Counted from the stretch's first letter, positions 30,406 through 40,811 are shown. The stretch is DNA of 43,301 nucleotides from Arthrobacter sp. SO3 (GCF_020532825.1 NZ_MQTS01000040.1:1-43301), one strand, 5' to 3'. A program made the numbers and translations. Notes: generated from the letters alone by a model not told the origin.

Positions 30406-31964
30406 TGATTCCGAACATCACCAAGGGTGACCGCATGTCGGGTTTGTTGGTGTATCTGGCAGGTCCGGGCCGCGCCAACGAACACACCGAGCCGCACCTG
30501 GTGGCAGGTTCGGCGCCGATCATGGCGTGGCACAATGACGACGAGCTGGGCCGTGATGCCGCCCTGTCGATCGCGCACCAACTGGACCAGGCAAAGAACG
30601 TTCTTGGTGTCGAGGTCACAGGCGGCCATGTGTGGCATTGCTCTTTGAGCCTGCGGGCCGAGGAAGGCGACCTTACCGACCAGAAGTGGGCAGAGATCGC
30701 CAACGACTTCATGGACGAGATGGGATTCGCGGAGGCCAGCGGCAAGGCCCCGGTTTCGTGGGTGGCTATCCGCCACGGCCACAGCAAGGCCGGCAATGAC
30801 CACATACACATTGCAGCTTCCATGGTGCGTGAAGACGGCACCAAATGGAGCAGCCACCTCGACTTCAAGAGGGCGCAGGAAAGTGCACGCTCGTTGGAGA
30901 AGAAGCACGGGCTGGAGGAGCTGTCACCGGTCTACGCCATGCGCGGTTTGCGACCGGGCGAACGCGAGGCCGCCGAGCGCCGGGGCGCACCGGAGCCGGA
31001 ACGCCGTTCACTGGCCCGCAAGGTCCGTGCCTGTGCCACTTCGGCACAGGATGAGGCGGCGTTTGTGCGCCGGTTCCGCCGCACCGGGGCCATGATCAAA
31101 CCGCGCTATGCGGCAGGCCGGGACGATGTGGTGGTGGGCTACTCCGTCGCCGAACGACCGGCCAAGGGCGTGCGCCCTGTCTGGTACGGTGGCGGCCACC
31201 TTGCCAAGGACCTGACCCTGCCCCGGCTGCGCGGCGAGTGGAACGACAGCCCGCAGCTGGCCACGGATGCCGTGGCCGAATGGGGCGCTGCCGCACGCGG
31301 ACGCCGCCCCGTCAATGTCGGCAAGGAAGCGAACGAACCAGACCCGCAGATGTGGGAGCGGTACAGCGACGAGATTGCACAGTTACGCGAGAACCTGCGC
31401 AACGTCCCGCTGGACGATCACGACACCTGGGCGCAGGTGGCGCGTCAGACGTCGGGTGCGTTCGCGGCGTGGTCCACGGCCACAGAATCGACGCCAGGGC
31501 CACTGGCCGCAGCCGCCGATGAGCTGTCCAAGACTGCGCAGCTGCGCCGCTACCCGGTGCGGCCCATCAAGAGCGTCGGGCCGTCCGCCCGGGGCGCGTC
31601 CATGGTTCTCATGGCGGCCACCATGGGAGGGACGGGAACAGCCGCCCAGGCAATCATGCTGCGCCAGCTGTTGAACGTTGCCAAGGCCGTCCATGACATG
31701 CACATGGCATCCAACGACCTACGCCGTGCAGGGCAGATCAGTGACCTGGTGCGCAAGCAGCTCAGCCAGGTTGCCGCCTCCCTGTCGAGCGTCCCCGGAC
31801 CTGTGCAGATGGTGGATGCCGAGGCGGCCGAAGCTGTACGCAGGAGCGCCGCAGGGCAGGCTCCGGAACGCGCCGCCGGTTCCGTTGTGCCGCCCACGTA
31901 CGAACAGGCACGCACGCACGCAACCACCCTTGGCGGAACCGTCCGCCCGGACATCGGGAGATAG
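30405..31964 (+). CDS. Relaxase (mobilization nuclease)
   Basis: 519 residues. Seen: the relaxase HUH motif region at about 124-138 (HGHSKAGNDHIHIA) with three to four His, a candidate catalytic Tyr near residue 17 (LLVYLAG), HVWHCSLSL as the middle motif, and a C-terminal half with helical, weakly hydrophobic segments (MVLMAATMGGTGTAAQAIML). Fits the relaxase/mobilization nuclease family (Pfam Relaxase), probably MOBP or MOBQ-related. It nicks oriT and leads the strand through VirD4 and the T4SS. Translationally coupled to mobC. Confidence 0.88.
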   Translation: MIPNITKGDRMSGLLVYLAGPGRANEHTEPHLVAGSAPIMAWHNDDELGRDAALSIAHQLDQAKNVLGVEVTGGHVWHCSLSLRAEEGDLTDQKWAEIANDFMDEMGFAEASGKAPVSWVAIRHGHSKAGNDHIHIAASMVREDGTKWSSHLDFKRAQESARSLEKKHGLEELSPVYAMRGLRPGEREAAERRGAPEPERRSLARKVRACATSAQDEAAFVRRFRRTGAMIKPRYAAGRDDVVVGYSVAERPAKGVRPVWYGGGHLAKDLTLPRLRGEWNDSPQLATDAVAEWGAAARGRRPVNVGKEANEPDPQMWERYSDEIAQLRENLRNVPLDDHDTWAQVARQTSGAFAAWSTATESTPGPLAAAADELSKTAQLRRYPVRPIKSVGPSARGASMVLMAATMGGTGTAAQAIMLRQLLNVAKAVHDMHMASNDLRRAGQISDLVRKQLSQVAASLSSVPGPVQMVDAEAAEAVRRSAAGQAPERAAGSVVPPTYEQARTHATTLGGTVRPDIGR

Positions 31965-31982
31965 CAACCAGGAGGGAAGACC

Positions 31983-32771
31983 ATGAGCGAATCAGACGGC
32001 ATCGAGGAAGCTATCGAAGGGATGTCCCGTGTCGGGCTGACCGTAGCCGGCCGACTCGGAGAGCAGCTGGCCCGGGCACACGAAACGGCCCTACGTCGCG
32101 CCCAGGCGGCCGAGGAACAGCAGGGCCAGGAACTGCAAGCGAGGTTCGACGCTGAGCGTGCAGGAGCGCGTGCACAGCTCGCCCCGGCCATGGACAACCG
32201 ATGGTGGGACACGGCCGGCGGCCGCGACATTGAGCGCGTCCACGAAACGGCAACCGCGTGGAAGGACCACGACCCGACGGCACGCAACGCGGCCGACACC
32301 ATCCGGGACCAGGTGCAGAGCCGGTATGGGCTGGACGTGAACAACTTGGGAGCTGATGAATCGTCCGTGGCGGCCGCCCTGGCCAAAGCCGAACGTGACC
32401 GGGAACAGGTAGGCCAGGAACGCGGCACCGGGCGGGAAGAGACGGCGCAGGCAGCGCAGCTGCTGGCTGAGGCCGACCGCGAAGACCGGGACCGCCAGCA
32501 GGCCACGGCGGAAGAGAACGAACGCCCCGAGGCACTGCGCGAAGAGGCCGGCCTCAAATACGACTCGGCCGAGCGGCGCGAGGGACTGGCAGCCAGCCTT
32601 GACGGCGTTGCAGACCGGGAAGCCGTAGAGGCACGATTGAGTGCAGACCAGGACCAGGGAACGCCACCGAGTGCGGCCGTTGCCAAGGCCTTGGGCAACG
32701 CTCCGAAGGCGCGCAAGACGCGCGGAGCCACCGGGCCAGCCAAGATCCTGCAAAAGGGCATGAGCCGCTAG
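31983..32771 (+). CDS. Coiled-coil protein of the mobilization operon
   Basis: 262 residues, AGGAGGG before the ATG. Seen: Glu/Arg/Ala-rich helices throughout (LARAHETALRRAQAAEEQQG; REDRDRQQATAEENERPEAL) around a small more globular part (NRWWDTAGGRDIERVHETA). No catalytic motif. It follows the relaxase by 18 bases, so probably a relaxosome or transfer helper protein. Similar coiled-coil proteins follow relaxase genes on other actinobacterial plasmids as far as I recall. Confidence 0.6.
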   Translation: MSESDGIEEAIEGMSRVGLTVAGRLGEQLARAHETALRRAQAAEEQQGQELQARFDAERAGARAQLAPAMDNRWWDTAGGRDIERVHETATAWKDHDPTARNAADTIRDQVQSRYGLDVNNLGADESSVAAALAKAERDREQVGQERGTGREETAQAAQLLAEADREDRDRQQATAEENERPEALREEAGLKYDSAERREGLAASLDGVADREAVEARLSADQDQGTPPSAAVAKALGNAPKARKTRGATGPAKILQKGMSR

Positions 32772-32804
32772 CCTGAGGGTCCAGTAACCACACGGAGGTA
32801 TGAC

Positions 32805-33071
32805 ATGCAGGATCAGTCAAAAGTCATCGAGCAACTCTCGGCCATTGAAGGTCTCTCCGAGGTCTCTCACGTTACGCACTTCAGTGCGTACGTGGGCACG
32901 GACGAAGTGGATATCAAGGTTTTCGATCGCGGCTTCGCTGATCCCTACCGATACACGGTTTTCGCCAGCACGGTTGATGCCGAGCCACGAAGGACAGCGA
33001 CCGGAAACGGGGCCGATGATCTGGATACGGCAATTGCTACAACCCACTGGGGTCAGCTCACGAAGAAGTAG
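32805..33071 (+). CDS. Small hypothetical protein after the mobilization genes
   Basis: 88 residues, GGAGG before the ATG. Seen: alpha-beta pattern (VIEQLSAIEGLSEVSHVTHF, then VDIKVFDRGF and YTVFAST), soluble and acidic. No family recognised. Last gene of the mobilization strand; the second accessory island begins after it. Confidence 0.55.
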   Translation: MQDQSKVIEQLSAIEGLSEVSHVTHFSAYVGTDEVDIKVFDRGFADPYRYTVFASTVDAEPRRTATGNGADDLDTAIATTHWGQLTKK

Positions 33072-33170
33072 TACCCAAGGCGCACGGAAGGGGCCGACAC
33101 CAAATGGTCCCTAAAGCCGGACTCACTCACAGATTTCCTAATTCTTTAGCTGAGGGAAAACGGGGACGGT

Positions 33171-33186
33171 CGGCACCAGGGTGCCG
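33171..33186 (+). terminator. Possible terminator hairpin
   Basis: CGGCACC-ag-GGTGCCG lies in the gap after the mobilization operon and before the oppositely oriented gene at 33215. No T-run follows, so it is uncertain; it could serve both converging transcripts. Confidence 0.3.
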
Positions 33187-33214
33187 GCCTGCCCTATTTC
33201 AGGGTTCGGCGGGT

Positions 33215-34060
33215 TCAGGCCTGATCAGGAGATATCCGCCGCAGTATGTTGGCTAGCTGAATTACGCCGTCCGCAGCGATACCGGCGTCCCTTCTAGAAC
33301 CCGATCCGCGGTGTTTTACGGCCTGGGCGAACTCGATAGAAGCCCGGACAAGCTTCCGCAGCTCGGCACTAGATGCTCCATCCAGTTCCACTTCCACATA
33401 GCGTTCAATCCGCATCTTTGTGTTGCCGATCGGAGGTTCGGTTTCCCCGTCCCTGAGGTGCCGCTCCCGGTTGTAAACCGTCGCGCTCAGGCATTCAAGG
33501 ACGATGACACAGTCATTTCCCACGTTGCGGAAGTCTTGCTCGGAGCGGGCATCGCCAAAATGACGGCGCAATTCAGCTAGTTCTTCATCGATCCTGGGCC
33601 ACCCGGTCGTTCGCCGTGGAGACACTGGATTGCTGAGCGTTGATTCGATAGCGGACAGCTCAAGTTCTACTAAGCGTTCGTGAATGTTGTCGAATAGCTC
33701 GTTTAGGAGGTCACGCCGTGCCTGGTAGCTGTTGCTTGCGCCGGATCTGATCCAAAACTGGCGAAACGTCCGGAAGTCTCTGAACGGTGGGTTGAACTCG
33801 ATTCGCAGTCTCTTAAGCACTTGGCGCAGGGCGAGCAATGCCCGAGCGGAATCGTCTTCCTCCATGTGCTCGTCGGCATGGGGATTGCCGCCAGTTCCGA
33901 ATGATTCAAACTCGTCATGAACGAGCCGAGCCAGCGCCACAGCGGCGTCAACATCCTTGACGCCGTTCAGCGAACCGGTCAGCACTTGTTCGATCATGTC
34001 TCGGTTCAGGACCCGAAATCCCTCCAGTGGGTTGTCGATCCAATAATCATTCGCTCGCAT
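33215..34060 (-). CDS. Unknown protein divergent from the Type ISP enzyme
   Basis: 281 residues. Seen: helical protein with FRTFRQFWIRSGASNSYQAR in the middle and a C-terminal helix pair (LRKLVRASIEFAQAVKHRGS, then DAGIAADGVIQLANILRRIS), a tail I recall from uncharacterised proteins near restriction loci. No catalytic motif. Divergent from the restriction-modification gene with a 200-base shared promoter region, so it may be a regulator or accessory defence gene. Function unknown. Confidence 0.55.
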   Translation of the reverse strand: MRANDYWIDNPLEGFRVLNRDMIEQVLTGSLNGVKDVDAAVALARLVHDEFESFGTGGNPHADEHMEEDDSARALLALRQVLKRLRIEFNPPFRDFRTFRQFWIRSGASNSYQARRDLLNELFDNIHERLVELELSAIESTLSNPVSPRRTTGWPRIDEELAELRRHFGDARSEQDFRNVGNDCVIVLECLSATVYNRERHLRDGETEPPIGNTKMRIERYVEVELDGASSAELRKLVRASIEFAQAVKHRGSGSRRDAGIAADGVIQLANILRRISPDQA

Positions 34061-34260
34061 TGAATCAGGTTACTTCCCGCCGGTGAACCCTCACTGGCAT
34101 AGCCAAAACGATTCCTTTGTGGGATCCAAGCGTCCATGGGTATGACTCCTCCGGCGGCCGTCCACCATGTCCGGCGCCGGTGGCCGGCGTAGAAGATCAT
34201 ATGATCAGAGGCACCGGTTTAGTCCGGTTCCGCATGCTTCTCTTCTCCGGGGGTCTTTCT

Positions 34261-37200
34261 TTGGCAACGACGTTCGATGTTCTGCTTGATTCGTACCGTG
34301 AGCTTGCGGATTCGGAGCGGATGAAGGGCAACTACTTCGAGCAGCTTGTCGGCCGGTATCTGGAGAACGACGGCGTCCAGGCGCCGCAGTACAAAAACGT
34401 GTGGCTGTGGAGGGACTGGCCCGGACGCGACGGCAAGAAGGACAACGGCATCGACCTGGTGGCCGAGCGCCAGGACGGCGGTTTCACGGCCATCCAGTGC
34501 AAGTTCTACGCGGAGGGGCACCGTATCCAGAAGCAGGACATTGATTCGTTCATTTCCGCGTCCGGAAAGCAGACCTTCACGCACCGGCTCATCGTGGACA
34601 CGACCGGCCGGGACTGGTCCCCGAACGCGGAGGAGATGCTGGACAACCAGCACCTGCCGATCCAGCGCATCGGCCTCACGGATTTCCGGAACTCCAACAT
34701 TGACTGGGCTACTTACGAACTCACGGACCCGTCCCAGGCACCGCGGCTGCATGAGAAGAAACAGCTGCGCACCCACCAGCACGAGGCCGTCAACGCCGCA
34801 CTGACAGGCTTCGAAACCAACCACCGGGGCAAGCTCATCATGGCCTGCGGCACCGGCAAGACCTTCACGGCCCTGAAGATCGCCGAACGGGTCGCGGAAC
34901 AGGAAGGCCATGCCCGGATCCTGTTCCTGGTCCCATCCCTGGCGCTGATGTCCCAGTCGCTGAAGGAATGGTCGGATGAGACCACGATGACCATGCACGC
35001 CTACGCCGTCTGCTCCGACACCAAGGTCGGCCGGCAGAAAAACTCCGATTTCACGGACGTGGCCATCCATGACCTGCAGATTCCGGCCACCACGGACGGG
35101 GCCACCCTGCTGGAAGCGATGGGGACCCGGGAGCTGGACGAGGGCATGACGGTGGTGTTTTCGACCTACCAGTCCATCGACGCTGTGTCCCAGGCCCAGA
35201 AGGCCGGCCTGCCGGACTTCGACCTGATCATCTGCGACGAGGCGCACCGCACGACCGGCGCCACCCTGGCCGGCACGGAGGAGTCCCACTTCGTTAGGGT
35301 CCACCGCAACGACGTCGTCGTCGGTGCCAAGCGCCTGTACATGACAGCGACGCCGCGCCTGTTCAACGACGACACCAAGAACAAGGCGCTGGAGCGTGAT
35401 GCGATCCTTTGTTCCATGGATGACGAGACCATGTACGGGCCGGTCTTCTACCGGATCGGTTTCGGAGAAGCCGTCACCAAGAAGCTCCTGACCGACTACA
35501 AAGTCCTGGTCCTGGGCGTGGACGAAACCCAGGTCGTCTCCAGCTTCCAGGACCAGCTGGCGGATTCGGACATGGAACTGCAGATCGACGACGTCGCCAA
35601 ACTCATCGGTTGCTGGAACGGCCTGGCCAAACGCCGCTCCGGCACCCACGAAGTATCCTTCGGGAACGATCTGGCCCCGATGCGGAGGGCGGTGGCGTTC
35701 AACCGGGACATCAAATCCTCCAAGCTTGTCGAGTCGGAATTCCCTGAGCTGGTCCGGGTCCACCTGACCAACCTGGACAACGATGACCCCACAGATGACC
35801 TGAAAGTCGAGGTCAAGCACGTGGACGGCGGCTTCAACGCCATCACACGGGCAGAACGCCTCGACTGGCTCAAAGAAGACGTCGACGGCGACCAGCCCAG
35901 CTGCCGGATACTCACCAACGCCCGCTGCCTCACCGAAGGCGTGGACGTCCCGTCCCTGGATGCCGTCCTCTTCCTGAACCCGCGCAATTCCATGGTCGAC
36001 GTCATCCAGGCCGTCGGCCGTGTCATGCGCATCGCCAAGGGCAAACAATTCGGCTACATCATCCTGCCCATCGCCATCCCGGAGGGCATGTCCACGTCCG
36101 AGGCGCTGCGGGACAACACCCGCTACAAGGTCGTCTGGCAGGTCCTGCAAGCGTTGCGTGCCCACGATGAGCGCATGGACGCCGCGATCAACCAGATCGA
36201 ACTCAATGCCAAGGCGCCCGAATCCATCCTGGTGGACACCGTGGACCTGTCCACGAAGAAGAAGGCCCGTACGAACGTGGGCGGGAACGCCGGCGGGGGA
36301 GAGCCCGGGTCGGGTGATGGCGACGGCGACCAGCCGGATCCGGGCTTTGTGCAGCCGGCCCTGCAGTTCCCGGCCGAAGAGTGGAAGGACTCCGTCTACG
36401 CCAAGATCGTGGACAAGTGCGGCAACAGGATGTATTGGGAAGACTGGTCCAAGGACATCGCGGCCATCGCGAACAAGCACATCGCGCTCATCAACAACCT
36501 CCTGGCCGGGGCGAATCCGGAGCACCGTGCGGCGTTCGATGACTTCATCCAGGGCCTGCAGGAGAACCTGAATCCGGAGATTGACCAGGCCCAGGCCGTG
36601 GAGATGCTCGCGCAGCACCTGGTCACCAAACCTGTCTTTGACGCCATGTTCGCGGATTCGAACTTCACAGAACATAACCCTGTGTCGCTGGCGATGCAGA
36701 ACATCCTGAATCAGCTGGATGAGAACTCCGCGTTCGAGAAGGAACGCGCCGGGCTGGAGAAGTTCTATGATTCCGTCCGGGCCCGGGTGAAGTCCATCGA
36801 CAACGCCGAGGCTAAACAGAAGATCATCCTGGAGCTGTACGACAACTTCTTCCGCAACGCCTTCCCACGAGTTGCCGACCGTCTTGGCATCGTCTTTACC
36901 CCCGTCCCCGTAGTGGACTACATCCTTCGCTCAGCGGACGCCGCCCTTCGCCTGGAGTTCGGCAAGTCACTCTCGGATGAAGGTGTGTCCATCCTGGAAC
37001 CCTTCGTTGGAACAGGCACGTTCGTCACCCGTCTGCTGCAATCGGGCCTGATCAAGCCAGAGGACCTGCACCGTAAGTACACCCATGAGCTATTCGCCAA
37101 CGAAATCGTCCTCCTCAGCTATTACATTGCTGCGATAAACATCGAAACCGTCTTTGCCGAGGTATCCAAGAACCAAAACCTCGACCACGGCTATGTCCCC

Positions 37201-39108
37201 TTTGATGGCATCGCTCTGACAGACACGTTCCAGCTCAACGAGTCTGATGATCAAATCGAATCAAGCGAGTTCTTTCCAGAGAACTCCGAACGGGTCAAGC
37301 GGCAGAAGAACCAGGAGATCCGGGTCATCGTCATGAACCCGCCCTACTCGGTCGGCCAAACCAGTGCTAATGACGACAATATGAATCAGAACTATCCACG
37401 ACTGGACGCCTCGCTGGCTGCAACTTACGTTGCTGCTTCTACTGCCTCATCGACCAAAGGCCTCTACGACTCATACATTCGGGGGATCCGCTGGGCTTCT
37501 GACCGTATCAAGACTGATGGCGTCATCGCCTTCGTTTCCAACGGCAGCTTCATCGATGGACAGTCGATGGATGGAATTAGGAAGACGTTCGCACGTGAGT
37601 TCAGCCGTATCTTCATATACAACCTGCGCGGCAATCAGCGGACTGCGGGCGAGATCTCTCGTAAAGAGGGAGGAAAGATCTTTGGCAGCGGCGCCAGGAC
37701 CCCAATCGCAATAGCGATTCTTATAAAAAACTCATCGCATACTGGACCCGCTGATATTCAGTATCGAGACATCGGTGACTACCTTACTCGCGAACAAAAG
37801 CTCGACATCCTTGAGATAGAGCAGTCGCTCGAGGGTACGGAGTGGCAGGGGATCCAGCCCAGCGAGCAAGGGGACTGGATAAACCTGCGCGATGTGGATT
37901 TTGAGACATACCAACCCATGGGCGTCAAGAAGGGCCAGCTGGGAACGCCGCTATTTGAGCATTTCAGTTTGGGCGTGGCCACGGGACGCGACGCCTGGGT
38001 TTCAGGTTTCTCCCGGGAGGTAGTCGCAGGGAAAGTGCAGCAACTCGTCAGCGCCTACGCGTTAGAGCTGGAGCGATACCAAGGAGACAGCAGGTATAGA
38101 CCGGACCTGGATCCAACGCGGATAGCTTGGAACGCCAACATGCAGGCAGACTTGAAGCGCGGACGCCTATACGAGTTCGACGAATCGAACATTCGGGTGT
38201 TTAGCTACCGGCCGTACACAAAATGCTCCCTCTACTTCCACGAATCTCTGATAGCGCGACGCTACCAACTTCCTAGGATGTTTCCTCGCTCTACTTCCAG
38301 CAACCTGGTGATTTCATGCAGTACTGACTACAGAAAAGACTGGTCTGCCCTCATCACTGACGCAGTCCCCGATCTTACGTTCACTGCCAGTTCACAGAAT
38401 TTTGCCTTATATACCTACGAACCAGTCGGGGGACGCCAAGGAGACTTGTTCTCTGACAGCGACGTCGTTGTCATCGATGGCTACCGGCGCAAGGACAACA
38501 TCACTGATTCCACCTTGGCGGCCTATCGCACCCTCTACGAGGATGGGCGAATCACTAAGGAAGACATTTTTTACTACGTCTACGGCTTGCTGCACAGCCC
38601 GACCTACAAAGAGCAGTACAAAGCCGACCTCATGAAAATGCTGCCACGCATTCCGAAAGTTAAAGACTTCTGGGGTTTTAGCTCATCCGGACGGAAACTC
38701 GCTGAGCTGCACCTCGGCTATGAGACCGCCGAGCCATATCCGCTCGAGGAGATCTGCAAGGGATCGGCCCAGGGTGAGGATTATGAGTTCTACCGCATCA
38801 CCAAGTTGTCATTCGGAGCCCGCAAGGACCGCTCCCGGATCATCTACAACGCCAGAATTACGCTTGCAGGCGTTCCTGACGAGGCTTTCGATTACCAAGT
38901 CAACGGTAAGTCAGCGCTGGAGTGGATCGTAGACCGGTATCAAGTAACTACCCACAAGGATTCGCAGATCATCAATGACCCTAATGATTACTGCCGCGAA
39001 GTCGAAAATCCGCGCTACATCCTGGACCTCATCAAGCGCATCGTCACAGTGTCGGTGGAGAACAATAAGATCGTCGCAAACCTGCCCGCCCTAGAGATCG
39101 CTGAGTAG
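34261..39108 (+). CDS. Type ISP restriction-modification enzyme (LlaGI/LlaBIII-like)
   Basis: About 1,615 residues. Domains in order: PD-(D/E)xK nuclease (NGIDLVAERQDGG, then IQCK at about 65-80), SF2 translocase with MACGTGKT near 195 and CDEAHRTT near 325, helical coupler, N6-adenine methyltransferase with VMNPPYS near 1025, and a C-terminal target-recognition region. This single-chain order and length are those of Type ISP enzymes, which methylate one strand and cut after head-on translocation. I prefer the TTG at 34261 (GGGGGT before it, protein starting ATTFDVLLDSYRELADSERM); ATG 34201 and 34234 are alternatives. Complete and apparently functional. Confidence 0.88.
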   Translation: MATTFDVLLDSYRELADSERMKGNYFEQLVGRYLENDGVQAPQYKNVWLWRDWPGRDGKKDNGIDLVAERQDGGFTAIQCKFYAEGHRIQKQDIDSFISASGKQTFTHRLIVDTTGRDWSPNAEEMLDNQHLPIQRIGLTDFRNSNIDWATYELTDPSQAPRLHEKKQLRTHQHEAVNAALTGFETNHRGKLIMACGTGKTFTALKIAERVAEQEGHARILFLVPSLALMSQSLKEWSDETTMTMHAYAVCSDTKVGRQKNSDFTDVAIHDLQIPATTDGATLLEAMGTRELDEGMTVVFSTYQSIDAVSQAQKAGLPDFDLIICDEAHRTTGATLAGTEESHFVRVHRNDVVVGAKRLYMTATPRLFNDDTKNKALERDAILCSMDDETMYGPVFYRIGFGEAVTKKLLTDYKVLVLGVDETQVVSSFQDQLADSDMELQIDDVAKLIGCWNGLAKRRSGTHEVSFGNDLAPMRRAVAFNRDIKSSKLVESEFPELVRVHLTNLDNDDPTDDLKVEVKHVDGGFNAITRAERLDWLKEDVDGDQPSCRILTNARCLTEGVDVPSLDAVLFLNPRNSMVDVIQAVGRVMRIAKGKQFGYIILPIAIPEGMSTSEALRDNTRYKVVWQVLQALRAHDERMDAAINQIELNAKAPESILVDTVDLSTKKKARTNVGGNAGGGEPGSGDGDGDQPDPGFVQPALQFPAEEWKDSVYAKIVDKCGNRMYWEDWSKDIAAIANKHIALINNLLAGANPEHRAAFDDFIQGLQENLNPEIDQAQAVEMLAQHLVTKPVFDAMFADSNFTEHNPVSLAMQNILNQLDENSAFEKERAGLEKFYDSVRARVKSIDNAEAKQKIILELYDNFFRNAFPRVADRLGIVFTPVPVVDYILRSADAALRLEFGKSLSDEGVSILEPFVGTGTFVTRLLQSGLIKPEDLHRKYTHELFANEIVLLSYYIAAINIETVFAEVSKNQNLDHGYVPFDGIALTDTFQLNESDDQIESSEFFPENSERVKRQKNQEIRVIVMNPPYSVGQTSANDDNMNQNYPRLDASLAATYVAASTASSTKGLYDSYIRGIRWASDRIKTDGVIAFVSNGSFIDGQSMDGIRKTFAREFSRIFIYNLRGNQRTAGEISRKEGGKIFGSGARTPIAIAILIKNSSHTGPADIQYRDIGDYLTREQKLDILEIEQSLEGTEWQGIQPSEQGDWINLRDVDFETYQPMGVKKGQLGTPLFEHFSLGVATGRDAWVSGFSREVVAGKVQQLVSAYALELERYQGDSRYRPDLDPTRIAWNANMQADLKRGRLYEFDESNIRVFSYRPYTKCSLYFHESLIARRYQLPRMFPRSTSSNLVISCSTDYRKDWSALITDAVPDLTFTASSQNFALYTYEPVGGRQGDLFSDSDVVVIDGYRRKDNITDSTLAAYRTLYEDGRITKEDIFYYVYGLLHSPTYKEQYKADLMKMLPRIPKVKDFWGFSSSGRKLAELHLGYETAEPYPLEEICKGSAQGEDYEFYRITKLSFGARKDRSRIIYNARITLAGVPDEAFDYQVNGKSALEWIVDRYQVTTHKDSQIINDPNDYCREVENPRYILDLIKRIVTVSVENNKIVANLPALEIAE

Positions 39109-39113
39109 CAGCC

Positions 39114-40811
39114 ATGGTTGATAAGACAGTCAAGAGCAAGATCCATGCTGCTGAACAGCCCCTGAACCAGATATTCAGTCCCCAGTTCGAGTTCTCGATT
39201 CCCGATTATCAACGGCCTTACGCGTGGGGCGGCGAGCAGACCAGCCAGTTGCTGTCCGACATCATGGAGGCCCAGCAGCGCAACCCTGAAGAGCCTTATT
39301 TCCTGGGGTCTCTCGTCTTGGTCAAGGAGGAGGGTAACCCCCGGGCAGATGTCATTGATGGTCAGCAACGGCTCACGACGCTGTCGATTCTTCTCGCTGT
39401 GCTTCGAGAGCTAAGCGAAAACCCTCAAGTCCGCTCCGAGATGCACGAGTACATTGTGGAACCGGGGCGGATCACGTCGGGCATTGCGAGTAACCCCCGG
39501 CTTCATCTGCGCGCCCGCGATCGTGAGTTCTTCACCCGGTACATCCAGGATCAGGGCAAGCTCCAAGAGCTCTTCGGCTTATCGGACGTCCAGCTCAAAA
39601 CAGACGCTCAAGCGGCCATCCGTGACAACGCGAAGCTCCTCCGTGATCAGCTGGTGACGCTGAGCGAGGAACAGCGCATGGCGCTCATCATGATGCTTAC
39701 ACTGCGGACATTTCTGGTGATGGTTTCGACCGAAGATCTGGACAGCGCACACCGGATCTTCAGCGTCATGAACGCCCGGGGCCTTGATCTGTCGGCCGCG
39801 GATATTTTCAAGGCTGAACTCATCGGACGGGTTCCCGAGCACATGCGCGGTGGCTATGCGGACAAATGGGAAGTGGCAGAGGTGGAGCTCGGTCGGGATG
39901 GCTTCGCCGACCTGTTCCAGCACATAAGGATGATCGTGACGAAAGTGCGCGGGCGCCAGGAGATCCTCAAGGAATTCCGCGAACAGGTCCTGGACCCTTA
40001 CCTAAAAAAGGGTACGGCCGCATCGTTCATCGATGACGTCCTCCTGCCGTACGCCGAAGCGTACGGCACCGTGATCGACAGAAGCTATCAGTCCTCCGGA
40101 TCGGCCGACCGGATCAACAAGTGGCTGGTCCGGTTCGGCCAGTTGGACAACCAGGACTGGGTTCCTCCGGTCCTTTGGGCCCTCAAGAATCACGGAAATG
40201 ATGAGCAGTGGTTGGATACGTTTCTGCAGAAGCTGGAGCGGCTGGCGGCCAGTATGCTCATTCGACGGGAATACCAGACGCCACGTGCCCAGCGCTACGC
40301 AAATCTCTTGAAGGATCTGGATGCAGGGCTCGGTCTGGAGGCTCCGAGCCTGGATCTCGAGCCCTTTGAGCGTCGCGAAACGTTGCTCAGTCTGGACGGA
40401 CCGATCTACGAGGCAAAGAGGGTCGTCAAATACGTGCTCCTCCGCTTGGACGAGACGCTAACAGGCAACTCGGGTGTGACATACGATCATCCGATCATCA
40501 CTGTTGAACACGTTTTGCCGCAGAATCCACACGCGTCATCCGAGTGGAGGGGCACATTCACCGATGAGGATCGCCTGGAATGGACGCATCGGCTGGCGAA
40601 CCTTGTGTTGCTGAATCGACGTAAGAACGCCGAGGCGTCCAACCGCGAGTTCGACCACAAGAAATCCCGGTACTTCTCGGGGCCTAACGGTTCGGCCCCG
40701 TTCACCTTGACGATTCAAGTCAACGGAACGTCCCAGTGGACTCCGGACATTCTGGAGGCCCGTCAGCAGAAGTTGATGGACAAGCTTGCGAGCCTTTGGT
40801 CCCTTTCGTAG
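39114..40811 (+). CDS. DUF262-DUF1524 (GmrSD-like) nuclease
   Basis: 565 residues. Seen: DUF262 N-terminal ParB-like domain with IPDYQRPYAW and VIDGQQRLTTLSIL, and a C-terminal DUF1524 HNH domain with TVEHVLPQNP, HRLANLVLLNRRKNAEASN. GmrSD-type enzymes cleave modified (glucosylated) phage DNA using NTP. The ATG is five bases after the Type ISP stop, so both are co-transcribed: unmodified DNA is attacked by the first enzyme, modified DNA by the second (inference). Its 3' end overlaps a small minus-strand gene. Confidence 0.85.
   Translation: MVDKTVKSKIHAAEQPLNQIFSPQFEFSIPDYQRPYAWGGEQTSQLLSDIMEAQQRNPEEPYFLGSLVLVKEEGNPRADVIDGQQRLTTLSILLAVLRELSENPQVRSEMHEYIVEPGRITSGIASNPRLHLRARDREFFTRYIQDQGKLQELFGLSDVQLKTDAQAAIRDNAKLLRDQLVTLSEEQRMALIMMLTLRTFLVMVSTEDLDSAHRIFSVMNARGLDLSAADIFKAELIGRVPEHMRGGYADKWEVAEVELGRDGFADLFQHIRMIVTKVRGRQEILKEFREQVLDPYLKKGTAASFIDDVLLPYAEAYGTVIDRSYQSSGSADRINKWLVRFGQLDNQDWVPPVLWALKNHGNDEQWLDTFLQKLERLAASMLIRREYQTPRAQRYANLLKDLDAGLGLEAPSLDLEPFERRETLLSLDGPIYEAKRVVKYVLLRLDETLTGNSGVTYDHPIITVEHVLPQNPHASSEWRGTFTDEDRLEWTHRLANLVLLNRRKNAEASNREFDHKKSRYFSGPNGSAPFTLTIQVNGTSQWTPDILEARQQKLMDKLASLWSLS

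Noticed and set aside
31550..32761. Minus-strand open frame of about 400 codons
   Set aside because: Antisense to the relaxase and coiled-coil genes; Ser/Ala/Arg low-complexity translation typical of a shadow frame.
34219..36675. Very long open frame (over 800 codons) on the minus strand
   Set aside because: It lies entirely antisense to the clear Type ISP gene and results from GC-rich codon bias; its protein has no recognisable motif.
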